Source: Cohnella sp. GbtcB17 (GTDB lineage Bacteria; Bacillota; Bacilli; Paenibacillales; Paenibacillaceae). From it: DNA of 64,000 bases. The notes beneath the pieces are model-generated. The model had not been told where the DNA came from. It was given only the letters and a program-made list of their open reading frames with translations, and did no database searches. This document shows positions 35,440 to 43,805 of the stretch, in pieces. Position 1 is the stretch's first letter. Every line of letters begins with the position of its first letter. The translations under genes were made by a program, and so were the position numbers. The stretch covers positions 1 through 64,000 of the forward strand of contig NZ_JAGXJW010000001.1 in NCBI RefSeq assembly GCF_019091135.1. Reading direction: 5' to 3'.

Positions 35440-36318
35440 ATGGTGCAAATTGCGAATCCGATCGGCGTCATCGTCGACAGCTTCCGGGTCGGCGTGCGCG
35501 ACGGACTGGTGAAGGCGAAGGAGATCGGCGCGGAAGGCGTGCAGATCTACGCGGTTGAGGGCGAGATGGATCCGGACAAGCTCGATGCGGCCGCCCGAGC
35601 GGAGCTGCGTGCGTACGTTGACTCGCTCGGCCTGCGTATCTCTGCGCTGGTCGGGGATCTGGCGGGACACGGCTTCCAGGACCGGCGCGAGAACGGCTGG
35701 AAGGTCGAGAAGTCCAAGCGGATTCTCGACCTGGCGCTCGACCTCGGCACGAACGTGGTCACGACGCATATCGGCATCGTGCCCGAGGACGAGACGAGCG
35801 ACGTGTACGCCGCGATGCACGAGGCGGTCGAAGAGCTCGGCCAATACGCGAGCGAACGGGGCGCCTTTTTCGCGATCGAGACCGGTCCCGAGACTTCGGC
35901 GCGCCTGAAGGGCTTCCTCGACAGGATGAGCACGAAGGGCGTGTCGGTCAACTTCGACCCGGCCAACATGGTAATGGTGACGGGCGACGATCCGGTGCAA
36001 GGCGTCTACAACCTGCGCGAGTACATCGTGCACACGCATGCCAAGGACGGTATCCGGCTGCAGGAGACCGATCCTCGCAACATCTACGGCGCGCTCGGCT
36101 ACGAAGCGATGTCGCACGAGAAACTGGCGGAGCAGGGCGAGTCCGGCGAATACTTCCGCGAGGTGCCGCTCGGCGAAGGCGGCGTGGATTGGCCGGCATA
36201 CCTTCAGGCGCTCCAGGATATCGGCTATGAAGGCTTCCTGACGATCGAGCGCGAGGTCGGCGCGAGCCCCGAGCGGGACATCAAGCTGGCGGTCGATTTT
36301 CTTCGCAAGTTCAGGTAG
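35440..36318 (+). CDS. Second sugar phosphate isomerase/epimerase-family TIM barrel
   Basis: 292 residues, with GAAGGGG upstream of the ATG. Same superfamily as the preceding gene: metal ligands in AIETGPETSARLKGFLDRM, NFDPANMVMV and VHTHAKDGIRL, and a final FLTIEREVGASPE. The loop before DGIRLQE is longer than in its neighbour. Both isomerases and the dehydrogenase form one transcript that ends at the hairpin at 36389, inside the leader of the rpn gene. Confidence 0.85.
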   Translation: MVQIANPIGVIVDSFRVGVRDGLVKAKEIGAEGVQIYAVEGEMDPDKLDAAARAELRAYVDSLGLRISALVGDLAGHGFQDRRENGWKVEKSKRILDLALDLGTNVVTTHIGIVPEDETSDVYAAMHEAVEELGQYASERGAFFAIETGPETSARLKGFLDRMSTKGVSVNFDPANMVMVTGDDPVQGVYNLREYIVHTHAKDGIRLQETDPRNIYGALGYEAMSHEKLAEQGESGEYFREVPLGEGGVDWPAYLQALQDIGYEGFLTIEREVGASPERDIKLAVDFLRKFR

Positions 36319-36326
36319 TTTCGCTG

Positions 36327-36355
36327 TTGCTCCGGCCGCGCCTCGATGGTAAGAT
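36327..36355 (+). promoter_or_regulatory. Candidate promoter of the rpn locus
   Basis: TTGCTC (36327-36332), a 17-base spacer, TAAGAT (36350-36355). It begins 9 bases after the isomerase stop. Transcription would start near 36362, upstream of a terminator-like hairpin and 90 bases before the rpn start. Confidence 0.45.
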
Positions 36356-36388
36356 GATCGCATAGACGCGACACGGACGCAAAGCATG

Positions 36389-36425
36389 CGCCGCTCGGTT
36401 CCTACGGGACCCGGGCGGCGTTTTT
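36389..36425 (+). terminator. Intrinsic terminator inside the rpn leader
   Basis: CGCCGC (36389-36394) pairs with GCGGCG (36415-36420), continuing inward through TCGGTTCC/GGACCCGG with one mismatch, followed by TTTTT; outer ACGCAAA/TTTGCGT pairs extend it. It ends the isomerase transcript but also sits between the rpn promoter and start, so it could act as an attenuator. Confidence 0.7.
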
Positions 36426-36451
36426 GCGTTCGGGACGAGGAGGCGCGACGG

Positions 36452-37375
36452 TTGAAGCTGGATCACGATCAGTTGTTCAAGACGCTCATTCGAACGTTCT
36501 TCAGGGAATTCATGGAGCTGTTTTTTTCCGACGTCGCGAAGGAGATCGATTTTTCGCATACGGTGTTTCTGTCCGAGGAAGTGGCGACGGATCTGGCGGG
36601 CGGCCGGAAGGGGCGTGTGGATTTGCTCATCGAAACGAAACTCCGGGGCGAAGAGGCGCTGATCATCATCCACATCGAACCGCAATCCTACTACGAGCCC
36701 GCTTTCGCGGAGCGAATGTTTTTGTACGCGTCCAAGCTTTACGAGACGCACCGGAGGCGCATCCTGCCGATTGCGGTGTTCAGCCATGGGCGCAAGAGCG
36801 CCGAGCCGGACCGGTTCGGGTGGTCGTTTCCGTTTCTCGACGTCATGCGCTTCCGTTATCTCAGACTGCAGCTCAAGCATCGCAATTGGCGGGAATTCGT
36901 CGGATCCGGCAACCCTGTCGCTGCTGCGCTGCTCAGCAGTTTGGGCTATAATAAAAGCGAAGCGCTGCAGGTCAAGCTGGCGTTTTTGCGGATGCTGATC
37001 CGGCTTGAGCTGGATCCGGCGCGGATGGAGCTGTTGGCCGTCTTTTTCGAATCGTACATCAGGCTCGGTCCGGACGAGGAAGAGCTGTTAAAACTTGAAG
37101 TCGACCGTATGAAGCAAGGGGAGGCGAGTCAAGTGGCCAAGATCGTAGAGTGGGAAAACAGTTGGTGGAAGCAGGGCAGGGCCGATGGCCGGGAGGAAGG
37201 TCGGGAAGAAGGCCGGGAGGAAGGCCGGGAGGAAGGCCGAGAAGCAGGGATGGCCGAGAGCCAACGTGCGATTGCTGCCCGTATGCTCGGAAAAGGGATG
37301 GCGCCGGAGCTCATCCAGGATCTGACCGGCTTGCCGATCGATGAGATCGAGCGGTTGCGCACTGAGACTAGATAA
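36452..37375 (+). CDS. rpn: Rpn-family PD-(D/E)XK nuclease (RpnL-type toxin)
   Basis: 307 residues from TTG 36452, 8 bases after GGAGG; the ATG at 36386 lies within a terminator hairpin and is rejected. The N-terminal two-thirds is the PD-(D/E)XK nuclease of recombination-promoting nuclease / YhgA-like proteins: Asp57 (GRVDLLIE), then Glu76 and Gln78 (IHIEPQSYYEP), and LPIAVFSHG. The tail (from about 220) is a helical segment with four GREE and one GREA tetrapeptides, then [20 protein letters not shown]. Rpn proteins are DNA-cleaving toxins, restrained in studied cases by a separately translated C-terminal piece, and some defend against phage. That piece is recognisable here (37133-37375) and is repeated at 37464 and 37757. 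Confidence 0.88.
   Translation: MKLDHDQLFKTLIRTFFREFMELFFSDVAKEIDFSHTVFLSEEVATDLAGGRKGRVDLLIETKLRGEEALIIIHIEPQSYYEPAFAERMFLYASKLYETHRRRILPIAVFSHGRKSAEPDRFGWSFPFLDVMRFRYLRLQLKHRNWREFVGSGNPVAAALLSSLGYNKSEALQVKLAFLRMLIRLELDPARMELLAVFFESYIRLGPDEEELLKLEVDRMKQGEASQVAKIVEWENSWWKQGRADGREEGREEGREEGREEGREAGMAESQRAIAARMLGKGMAPELIQDLTGLPIDEIERLRTETR
37118..37135 (+). promoter_or_regulatory. Internal ribosome binding site and GTG start in rpn
   Basis: AAGGGGAGG followed 8 bases later by GTG at 37133, in frame with rpn (codon 228). GGGGAGG-8-GTG is kept in all three copies (GTG at 37133, 37464 and 37757). It is also the point where the copies become alike. Confidence 0.6.
37133..37375 (+). CDS. Candidate intragenic RpnS-like antitoxin
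   Basis: 80 residues, in frame with and inside the rpn gene, from GTG 37133. An ATG at 37109 is also possible but has no good ribosome site. It is the helical tail [14 protein letters not shown], five GRE-type tetrapeptides, then the [10 protein letters not shown] segment and a charged end ERLRTETR. In studied Rpn genes the corresponding small protein dimerises through a tetrapeptide-repeat helix and blocks the full-length toxin. Here this is inferred from position, ribosome site and repeat type. Confidence 0.55.
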   Translation: MAKIVEWENSWWKQGRADGREEGREEGREEGREEGREAGMAESQRAIAARMLGKGMAPELIQDLTGLPIDEIERLRTETR

Positions 37376-37463
37376 GACGCGACGAACTGTCGCTAGACGA
37401 CGTGTTTCTTTGCGCATACATCTGGAACTGTGAGCCGCCATGAAGGTCGGGGAGGCGAGTCAA

Positions 37464-37670
37464 GTGGCCAAGATCGTAGAGTGGGAAAACAGTTGGTGGA
37501 AGCAGGGCAGGGCCGACGGTCGTGAGGAAGGTCGGGAGGAAGGGATGGCCGAGAGCCAACGTGCGATCGCTGCCCGTATGCTCGGAAAAGGAATGGCGCC
37601 GGAGCTCATCCAGGATCTGACCGGCTTGCCGATCGATGAGATCGAGCGGCTGCGCACTGAGACTAGATAA
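37464..37670 (+). CDS. Free-standing copy 2 of the rpn tail (RpnS-like)
   Basis: 68 residues from GTG 37464, 8 bases after GGGGAGG; an in-frame ATG lies at 37440. Identical in protein sequence to the rpn tail except that it has two GREE tetrapeptides instead of five GREE/GREA units. All four base differences from copy 1 outside the repeat are synonymous. No nuclease domain precedes it, and no separate promoter is obvious, so it is probably read from the rpn transcript. It is a candidate detached antitoxin, though a remnant of a collapsed gene duplication is possible. Confidence 0.55.
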   Translation: MAKIVEWENSWWKQGRADGREEGREEGMAESQRAIAARMLGKGMAPELIQDLTGLPIDEIERLRTETR

Positions 37671-37756
37671 GACGCGAAACTGTCACTAGACGACGTGTTT
37701 CTTTACGAATACATCTGGAACTGTGAGCCGTCATGAAGGTCGGGGAGGCGAGTCAA

Positions 37757-37963
37757 GTGGCCAAGATTGTAGAGTGGGAAAACAGCTGGTGGAAGCAGGG
37801 CAGGGCCGACGGCCGGGAGGAAGGTCGGGAAGCAGGAATGGCCGAGAGCCAACGTGCGATTGCCGCCCGTATGCTCGGCAAAGGGATGGCGCCGGAGCTC
37901 ATCCAGGACCTGACCGGCTTGCCGCTCGACGAGATCGAACGACTGCGCGCCGAGACGCGATAA
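37757..37963 (+). CDS. Free-standing copy 3 of the rpn tail (RpnS-like)
   Basis: 68 residues from GTG 37757, 8 bases after GGGGAGG; an in-frame ATG lies at 37733. Compared with copy 2 there are three amino-acid changes (E to A in the repeat giving GREA, I to L, T to A near the end) against about 16 synonymous changes. Repeat content is one GREE and one GREA. The excess of silent change says that the protein sequence has been kept. It is the most diverged copy, so probably the oldest split. Role as for copy 2. Confidence 0.55.
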   Translation: MAKIVEWENSWWKQGRADGREEGREAGMAESQRAIAARMLGKGMAPELIQDLTGLPLDEIERLRAETR

Positions 37964-38068
37964 TACGCAGACGATATGCTGTCCAGCCGACATGGCGCAT
38001 GCTTGGGCGCCTTGCCGGCTTTTCGCGCGGTCGCCTGCCGTTGCATCGCGCGCTCGATTCTGCGGCGG

Positions 38069-38096
38069 TTGCGATATCCGGGCAATAGGAGATAAT
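38069..38096 (+). promoter_or_regulatory. Candidate promoter of potABCD
   Basis: TTGCGA (38069-38074), 16-base spacer, GATAAT (38091-38096), 40 bases before the potA start. Confidence 0.45.
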
Positions 38097-38135
38097 AAAA
38101 GAATCGACAGGGTTCGCATAGATGGGAGAGTCGGA

Positions 38136-39251
38136 ATGAGCGCAAGCGCCGAGCAGCCGATCATCCGCTTCGAGCGGGTGACCAAAAGTTACGATGACGG
38201 GGAGACCGTCCTGAAGGAAGTGAGCTTCGAGATTCGGCGCGGGCAGTTTTACACGCTGCTCGGTCCGTCGGGCTGCGGCAAAACGACGATTTTGCGGTTG
38301 ATCGCGGGATTTCAGGAACCGTCGTCGGGCGAGATTTATTTTGACGGGAAAGTGATCAACCGCGTGCCCGCCAACGAGCGGCAGGTGAACACGGTGTTCC
38401 AGGACTACGCGCTGTTCCCGCATCTCGATGTGTTCGAGAACGTCGCCTTCGGCCTGCGCATCAAGCGCATGAAGCAGGCGGACGTCGAGTCGAAGGTGCT
38501 CGAGGCGCTGCGATTCGTCAACTTGAAGGGCTACGAGAAGCGGCAGATCACCGAGCTGTCCGGCGGCCAGCGGCAGCGGGTGGCGATCGCGCGGGCGATC
38601 GTGAACGAGCCGCAGGTGCTGCTGCTCGACGAGCCGCTGTCGGCGCTCGACCTCAAGCTGCGCACCGAGATGCAGTACGAGCTGCGCGAGCTGCAGCGGC
38701 GGCTAGGCATTACGTTCATCTTCGTCACGCACGACCAGGAAGAAGCACTGGCGATGTCGGACGAGATTTTTGTCATGAAGGAAGGCACGATCCAGCAAAG
38801 CGGCACGCCGACGGACATTTACGACGAGCCGATCAACCGCTTCGTGGCGGACTTCATCGGGGAGTCGAATATCGTGGCTGGGCAGATGGTGCGCGACTAC
38901 GAGGTTTGCTTCGCGGGGCGTACGTTCGAATGCGTGGACGGCGGCTTCCGGCCGGACGAGCCGGTCGAGATCGTCATCCGCCCCGAGGATCTGGAGATTA
39001 CGCCGCCCGAGGCCGGCAAGCTGGTCGTGAAGGTCGACTCGCAGCTGTTCCGAGGCGTACACTACGAGATCATCGGCTACGACGACGCGGGCAACGAGTG
39101 GATGGTCCACTCTACGCGGCGCGCGACGGTCGGGGACCGGGTCGGACTCGGCTTCGATCCGGAGGCGATCCACGTCATGCGCTTCGGCGAGACCGAGGAA
39201 GAGTTCGACCGGCGGCTGCTCGCGTACGAGGAGAGCGTCAATGAACGCTAA
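38136..39251 (+). CDS. potA: Spermidine/putrescine ABC transporter ATPase PotA
   Basis: 371 residues from ATG 38136; the open frame upstream has no ribosome site. Walker [13 protein letters not shown]-loop [12 protein letters not shown], signature [15 protein letters not shown], Walker [14 protein letters not shown]-loop [10 protein letters not shown], then a C-terminal TOBE regulatory domain (about 280-371). It powers polyamine import and is the first of four overlapping genes. It overlaps potB by 11 bases. Confidence 0.93.
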   Translation: MSASAEQPIIRFERVTKSYDDGETVLKEVSFEIRRGQFYTLLGPSGCGKTTILRLIAGFQEPSSGEIYFDGKVINRVPANERQVNTVFQDYALFPHLDVFENVAFGLRIKRMKQADVESKVLEALRFVNLKGYEKRQITELSGGQRQRVAIARAIVNEPQVLLLDEPLSALDLKLRTEMQYELRELQRRLGITFIFVTHDQEEALAMSDEIFVMKEGTIQQSGTPTDIYDEPINRFVADFIGESNIVAGQMVRDYEVCFAGRTFECVDGGFRPDEPVEIVIRPEDLEITPPEAGKLVVKVDSQLFRGVHYEIIGYDDAGNEWMVHSTRRATVGDRVGLGFDPEAIHVMRFGETEEEFDRRLLAYEESVNER

Positions 39252-40047
39252 GCGCAACGTCTACCTGGCGCCCTACCTGGCCTGGATGGCGCTGTTCATC
39301 GTCATTCCAATCGCACTTATCGTCTACGATTCCTTCTTCGACATCGATGGCGGCTTCACGTTCGGCAACTACGAGAAGTTCCTGACGCCGATCTATCTGA
39401 AAATGACGGTCAGCTCGATCTGGTATGCCTTCCTGATCACCGTGTTCTCGCTGCTGATCGCCTACCCGGCCGCTTACGCGCTGACCAAAATGAAGCACAA
39501 GCAGCTGTGGCTGCTGCTGCTCATCCTGCCAAGCTGGGTCAATTTGCTGCTGAAGGTGTACGCCTTCCTCGGTATCTTCGGCACGTACGGCTTCGTCAAC
39601 GGCGCGCTCGAGGCGCTTGGCATCGGCCGCCAGCAGATTCTGTTCACCGACTTCAGCTTCGTGTTCGTGTCGGTGTACATCTTCATCCCGTTCATGATCC
39701 TGCCGGTCTACAACGCACTCGAGGACCTCAATCCGTCGCTCGTGTTCGCGGCGCGGGATCTCGGGGCGTCCGGTTGGACGACGTTCCGCAAAGTCGTCTT
39801 CCCGCTGACGCTCGACGGGGTCAAGGCCGGCTGTCAGGCCGTGTTCATTCCTGCGCTGTCGCTGTTCATGATCACGCGGCTCGTGGCGGGCAACCGGGTC
39901 ATCACGCTCGGCACAGCGATCGAGCAGCACTTTCTGGTCACGCAGGACTGGGGGATGGGCGCCGCCATCGCCGTGTTCCTGATCATTGCCATGGTCGTCA
40001 TCATGCTGCTGACCGGCACCGGTCAGGCAGGGAGGGTGAGACGATGA
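39241..40047 (+). CDS. potB: Polyamine ABC transporter permease PotB
   Basis: 268 residues, six membrane segments ([20 protein letters not shown] at the start, last near [17 protein letters not shown]). The cytoplasmic EAA loop, which docks on PotA, reads [28 protein letters not shown] precedes the ATG by 5 bases, inside the end of potA. Forms the channel with PotC. Confidence 0.92.
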   Translation: MNAKRNVYLAPYLAWMALFIVIPIALIVYDSFFDIDGGFTFGNYEKFLTPIYLKMTVSSIWYAFLITVFSLLIAYPAAYALTKMKHKQLWLLLLILPSWVNLLLKVYAFLGIFGTYGFVNGALEALGIGRQQILFTDFSFVFVSVYIFIPFMILPVYNALEDLNPSLVFAARDLGASGWTTFRKVVFPLTLDGVKAGCQAVFIPALSLFMITRLVAGNRVITLGTAIEQHFLVTQDWGMGAAIAVFLIIAMVVIMLLTGTGQAGRVRR

Positions 40048-40847
40048 AAGCGGCCAAACGCTGGCAGTCAACCTATTTGATCGTCGTGTTCGCGGTGCTG
40101 TACGCGCCGATCGCCTACATGATTTTTTACTCGTTCAACAGCGGAGGGACGATGCACGGCTTTGAAGGCTTCACGCTTGAATACTACGGTGAAGTGTTCC
40201 AGGATGCGCGCCTGCTTATCATCGTGCTGAACACGGTCGTCATCGCGCTGCTGTCGTCGACGATCTCGACGATTCTCGGCGTGATTGGTGCGCTCGCCAT
40301 CATGCGGACGCGGACCCGGCGCTCGCGCAGCGCGCTGCTGTCGATGAACAATGTGCTCATCGTCAGTCCGGACGTCATCATCGGCGCATCGCTGCTCGTC
40401 ATGTTCACGATGGCCGGCATCCGGCTCGGCTTCACGTCCGTGCTGCTGTCGCACATCGCGTTCAGCGTGCCGATCGTTGTGCTCATGGTGCTGCCCAAGC
40501 TGCAGGAGATGAGCTCCACGCTCATCGACGCGGCCCGCGACTTGGGCGCGAGCGGCTGGCAGGTGCTGACGCGCGTCGTTGTGCCGTTTATCAAGCCGGG
40601 CATTTTCGCCGGATTTTTCATGGCGTTGACGTATTCGCTCGACGACTTCGCGGTCACCTTTTTCGTGACCGGCAACGGGTTTTCGACGCTATCCGTTGAG
40701 ATTTACTCGCGCGCGCGGCAGGGCGTATCGCTGTCGATCAATGCGCTGTCGGCGCTTATCTTCCTGTTCACGCTGCTCATCGTGCTCGGCTACTACGTAC
40801 TGAACCGTCGCGGCGCGAAGCGTCTCGGAACGGGGGGGCCGCGATGA
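40044..40847 (+). CDS. potC: Polyamine ABC transporter permease PotC
   Basis: 267 residues from ATG 40044, overlapping the potB stop by 4 bases. Six membrane segments, EAA loop [20 protein letters not shown] nearly the same as in PotB, and the PotC-type ending with a last helix LIFLFTLLIVLGYYVLN. GGGAGGGTGAG supplies the ribosome site. It overlaps potD by 4 bases. Confidence 0.92.
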   Translation: MKAAKRWQSTYLIVVFAVLYAPIAYMIFYSFNSGGTMHGFEGFTLEYYGEVFQDARLLIIVLNTVVIALLSSTISTILGVIGALAIMRTRTRRSRSALLSMNNVLIVSPDVIIGASLLVMFTMAGIRLGFTSVLLSHIAFSVPIVVLMVLPKLQEMSSTLIDAARDLGASGWQVLTRVVVPFIKPGIFAGFFMALTYSLDDFAVTFFVTGNGFSTLSVEIYSRARQGVSLSINALSALIFLFTLLIVLGYYVLNRRGAKRLGTGGPR

Positions 40848-41917
40848 AAAGCCTGGTCCGTACCTTTATTGCCGTCATCGTCGTCGCGGCGGGCCTGCTG
40901 TTCGCCATCAACAGGCTGAATTCCTCGCAGGGCTACTCGGGCGCCGATACGCTCACCGTGTACAACTGGGGCGACTACATCGACCCAGAGCTGCTGGACA
41001 AGTTCAAGGAAGAGACAGGCATCAAGGTCATCTACCAGACATTCGACTCGAACGAAGCAATGATGACCAAGATCGAGCAGGGCGGCACGACGTTCGATAT
41101 CGCCGTCCCGTCCGACTACGCCATCGGCAAAATGCGCGAGGACGACCTGCTGCTGCCGATCGACCATGCCAAGCTGCCGAATCTCGCGAACATCGATCCC
41201 CGTTTTCTCGACCAATCGTTCGATCCGGGCAACGTCTATTCGATCCCCTACTTCTGGGGAACGGTCGGCATCGTCTATAACCCCGAACTGGTCGGGAACT
41301 TGAAGTTCGACAGCTGGGACGATCTGTGGGACCCGTCGCTTCGCAACAACATCCTGCTCGTCGACAGCGCGCGCGAGGTCATCGGAATGGGGCTTAACAG
41401 CCTCGGCTATTCGCTCAACGACACCGACGAGACGCATCTGCAAGAGGCCCTCACCAAGCTCAAGAAGCTGACGCCGAACGTCAAGGCGCTCGTCGGCGAC
41501 GAGATCAAGATGCTGCTCGCGGGCGAAGAGGCGGCTGTCGGGCTCGTCTGGTCGGGCGACGCGTCGGAGATCATGGACGAGAACGACAAGCTCGACTACG
41601 TCATTCCGAAGGACGGCTCGAACCTGTGGTTCGACAACATGGTCATCCCGAAGACGGCTCGGAATCTGAACGGCGCGCTCAAATTTATGAACTTCATGCT
41701 CGATCCGGAAAATGCGGCGCAAAACGCCGAATATGTCGGCTACGCGACGCCAAACGCCAAGGCCATGCCTTTATTGCCGGCCGAGATCTCGGAGGACGAA
41801 CGGTTTTATCCGGCGCCTGATTTGACGGACAAGCTCGAAGTGTACGATAATCTGGGCAAGCGAATGCTCGCCCACTACAACGAGCTGTTCCTGGAATTCA
41901 AAATGCACAAAAAGTAA
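40844..41917 (+). CDS. potD: Polyamine-binding protein PotD, membrane-anchored
   Basis: 357 residues. Extracellular spermidine/putrescine-binding protein: [19 protein letters not shown] at the start of the mature domain, [12 protein letters not shown], and [14 protein letters not shown] carry the polyamine-pocket Asp, Tyr and Trp residues of the family. The N-terminus ([19 protein letters not shown]) is hydrophobic but has no lipobox Cys, so the protein is probably held by an uncleaved membrane helix or is released, unlike most Gram-positive binding proteins. Last gene of the operon. Confidence 0.9.
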   Translation: MKSLVRTFIAVIVVAAGLLFAINRLNSSQGYSGADTLTVYNWGDYIDPELLDKFKEETGIKVIYQTFDSNEAMMTKIEQGGTTFDIAVPSDYAIGKMREDDLLLPIDHAKLPNLANIDPRFLDQSFDPGNVYSIPYFWGTVGIVYNPELVGNLKFDSWDDLWDPSLRNNILLVDSAREVIGMGLNSLGYSLNDTDETHLQEALTKLKKLTPNVKALVGDEIKMLLAGEEAAVGLVWSGDASEIMDENDKLDYVIPKDGSNLWFDNMVIPKTARNLNGALKFMNFMLDPENAAQNAEYVGYATPNAKAMPLLPAEISEDERFYPAPDLTDKLEVYDNLGKRMLAHYNELFLEFKMHKK

Positions 41918-41961
41918 ACAATCGGGTATATAGGGTTGCAAAGCCCACGCGGAAGGAGCGG

Positions 41962-42936
41962 ATGATCGAAATGAGCGATACATTCAAGAAAGCGACGTTT
42001 GCCGGAGGCTGCTTCTGGTGCATGGTGACGCCGTTCGACGAGCTGCCGGGCATTCACGGGATCGTATCCGGTTATACGGGCGGGCATGTGCCAAACCCGA
42101 CTTACGAGCAAGTGTGCTCGGAAACGACGGGCCATCAGGAGGCTGTGCAGATCACATACGATCCTGATGTGTTTCCGTATCGCAAGCTGCTCGGCATCTA
42201 CTGGCAATCGGTGGACCCGACGGACGGCGGCGGGCAATTTTTCGACCGGGGCGAATCGTACCGACCGGTCATCTTCTACCATGACGAGGAGCAACGACAG
42301 GCGGCGGAGGAGACGAAGGCCGAGCTGGACGCCAGCGGACGTTTCGACAAGCCGATCGCGGTGACGATCGAACCCGCCTCCGAGTTTTACCCGGCCGAGG
42401 ATTATCACCAGGATTATCACAAGAAAAACCCGCTTCGGTACAAAATGTACCGCAAGGGCTCCGGCCGCGACGCTTATATCAAGCGGCACTGGAACACGGA
42501 CAAGGACAAGGAGGCGCTGCGCTCGCGGCTCACGCCGCTGCAGTTCGAGGTGACGCAGAACAACGCGACGGAGCATCCGTTCCGCAACGAGTTCTGGGAC
42601 AACCACCGCGAAGGGCTGTACGTGGACATCGTGTCCGGCGCGCCGCTGTTCAGCTCGAAGGACAAGTTCGACTCCGGCTGCGGCTGGCCGAGCTTCGCGA
42701 AGCCGCTCGAATCGGGCGGCGTCCGCGAGGAGGAGGATCTCACGCATGGCATGGTCCGCACCGAGGTGCGCAGCCGCGAGGCCGATTCGCATCTCGGCCA
42801 CGTGTTCAACGACGGCCCGCGCGAGCTCGGCGGCCTGCGCTATTGCATCAACTCCGCCGCGCTGCGCTTCATCCCCGTCGAGGACCTGGAGCGGGAGGGC
42901 TACGGGCGGTACAAGAGCCTGTTCGACCCGGCCTGA
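41962..42936 (+). CDS. msrAB: Peptide methionine sulfoxide reductase MsrA-MsrB fusion
   Basis: 324 residues. The MsrA half (about 8-165) has catalytic Cys17 in [13 protein letters not shown] and the [16 protein letters not shown] signature; the MsrB half (about 185-320) has the [23 protein letters not shown] and catalytic [11 protein letters not shown] motifs. They reduce the S and R forms of methionine sulfoxide with thioredoxin. The CxxC zinc pairs of one MsrB type are absent. Two in-frame ATGs (41962 and 41971) flank the AAGGAG at 3 and 12 bases, so the exact start is open by three codons. A strong terminator follows. Confidence 0.93.
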   Translation: MIEMSDTFKKATFAGGCFWCMVTPFDELPGIHGIVSGYTGGHVPNPTYEQVCSETTGHQEAVQITYDPDVFPYRKLLGIYWQSVDPTDGGGQFFDRGESYRPVIFYHDEEQRQAAEETKAELDASGRFDKPIAVTIEPASEFYPAEDYHQDYHKKNPLRYKMYRKGSGRDAYIKRHWNTDKDKEALRSRLTPLQFEVTQNNATEHPFRNEFWDNHREGLYVDIVSGAPLFSSKDKFDSGCGWPSFAKPLESGGVREEEDLTHGMVRTEVRSREADSHLGHVFNDGPRELGGLRYCINSAALRFIPVEDLEREGYGRYKSLFDPA

Positions 42937-42967
42937 CCTGAAGGCGGCAGCCGTGCGTCGTTCAACC

Positions 42968-43010
42968 GGACCGTTAAGCAGTTTATCGCTGCCTAACGGT
43001 CCTTTTGTTT
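42968..43010 (+). terminator. Intrinsic terminator after msrAB
   Basis: GGACCGTTA-A-GCAG and CTGC-C-TAACGGTCC form a 13-bp stem with a 7-base loop, then TTTTGTTT. Confidence 0.88.
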
Positions 43011-43103
43011 AGGAAAACTTTATAAATCCTTCAGCTTTATCCGAAGCTTGAACGGAGATGCTTTTTTATACTAAGAGATAAACGGACGAAGGAGGAAAAC
43101 CGG

Positions 43104-43805
43104 ATGAACGCCGCTCAGATCCTGATCGCGGACGACGACCGCGAGATCGCGGACCTGATCGCCATCTATTTGTTGAACGAGGGCTACGGCGTCTTGAAGG
43201 CGGCGGACGGCCGCGAAGCGCTGTCCCTGATCCGGTCGGAGTCGGTTCAGCTTGTTATCCTCGACGTGATGATGCCCGAGATGAACGGACTCGAGGTATG
43301 CCGCGCGGTGCGCGCCGACGACGCGGTGCCGATCCTGATGCTTAGCGCCAAGGCCGAAGACATGGACAAGATCATGGGGCTGATGACCGGCGCGGACGAC
43401 TATATGGTGAAGCCGTTTAACCCGCTGGAGCTTGTCGCCCGGGTCAAGTCGCTGCTGCGCCGCTCGTACGGATTAAACGCCAGGCTGAAGTCGAACCGCG
43501 AGGAAGACGACATTCAAATCCAGTCGCTGCGGATCAACAAGAAGACGCATACGGTCATGGCGGAGGACAAGCATATTAATCTGACGTCGACGGAGTTCGA
43601 TATTTTGCATCTGCTGGCGAGCCATCCTGGGCAGGTGTTCAGCGCCGAAGCGATCTTCGAGGCCGTATGGAAAGACAAATTCCTGGAATCCAACAACACC
43701 GTCATGGTGCACATCAGCAATTTGCGGGACAAGCTGGAGCACGCGCTGGACGGCGCCAAGCCAATCCAGACGGTATGGGGAGTTGGCTATAAAATTGAAC
43801 CCTAA
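43104..43805 (+). CDS. OmpR/PhoB-family response regulator (VanR-like)
   Basis: 233 residues. Receiver with acidic pocket ADDD (9-12), phospho-acceptor Asp54 (VILDVMMPEMNG), Thr/Ser switch at MLSAKAED, Lys in YMVKPFNPLEL; C-terminal winged helix (TSTEFDILHLLASHPGQVFS, with VMVHISNLRDKLEH). GGAGG precedes the ATG by 8 bases. The kinase gene overlaps its end by about 11 bases. No resistance genes lie beside it, so the VanR likeness is only in family. Confidence 0.92.
   Translation: MNAAQILIADDDREIADLIAIYLLNEGYGVLKAADGREALSLIRSESVQLVILDVMMPEMNGLEVCRAVRADDAVPILMLSAKAEDMDKIMGLMTGADDYMVKPFNPLELVARVKSLLRRSYGLNARLKSNREEDDIQIQSLRINKKTHTVMAEDKHINLTSTEFDILHLLASHPGQVFSAEAIFEAVWKDKFLESNNTVMVHISNLRDKLEHALDGAKPIQTVWGVGYKIEP

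Larger units (their letters stand above)
37115..37963 (+). repeat. Tandem array of three rpn 3' ends
   Basis: Three head-to-tail copies of the rpn tail sequence: copy 1 from about 37117 (end of the full gene), copy 2 from 37448, copy 3 from 37741. Pitch is 331 then 293 bases. The 38-base difference is three extra 12-bp GREE codon blocks in copy 1 plus a 2-base difference in the linker. Copies 2 and 3 are each preceded by a nearly identical linker (37376-37439 and 37671-37732). Homology to copy 1 begins exactly at GGGGAGG, the internal ribosome site. Confidence 0.92.

Noticed and set aside
36386-36451. ATG 36386 as the rpn start
   Set aside because: It lies just in front of and reads through a terminator hairpin, has no ribosome site, and adds residues without family similarity; TTG 36452 has GGAGG 8 bases upstream.
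37115-37963. CRISPR array or satellite repeat
   Set aside because: Units are about 290-330 bases and protein-coding with conserved stops, unlike CRISPR repeats and spacers.
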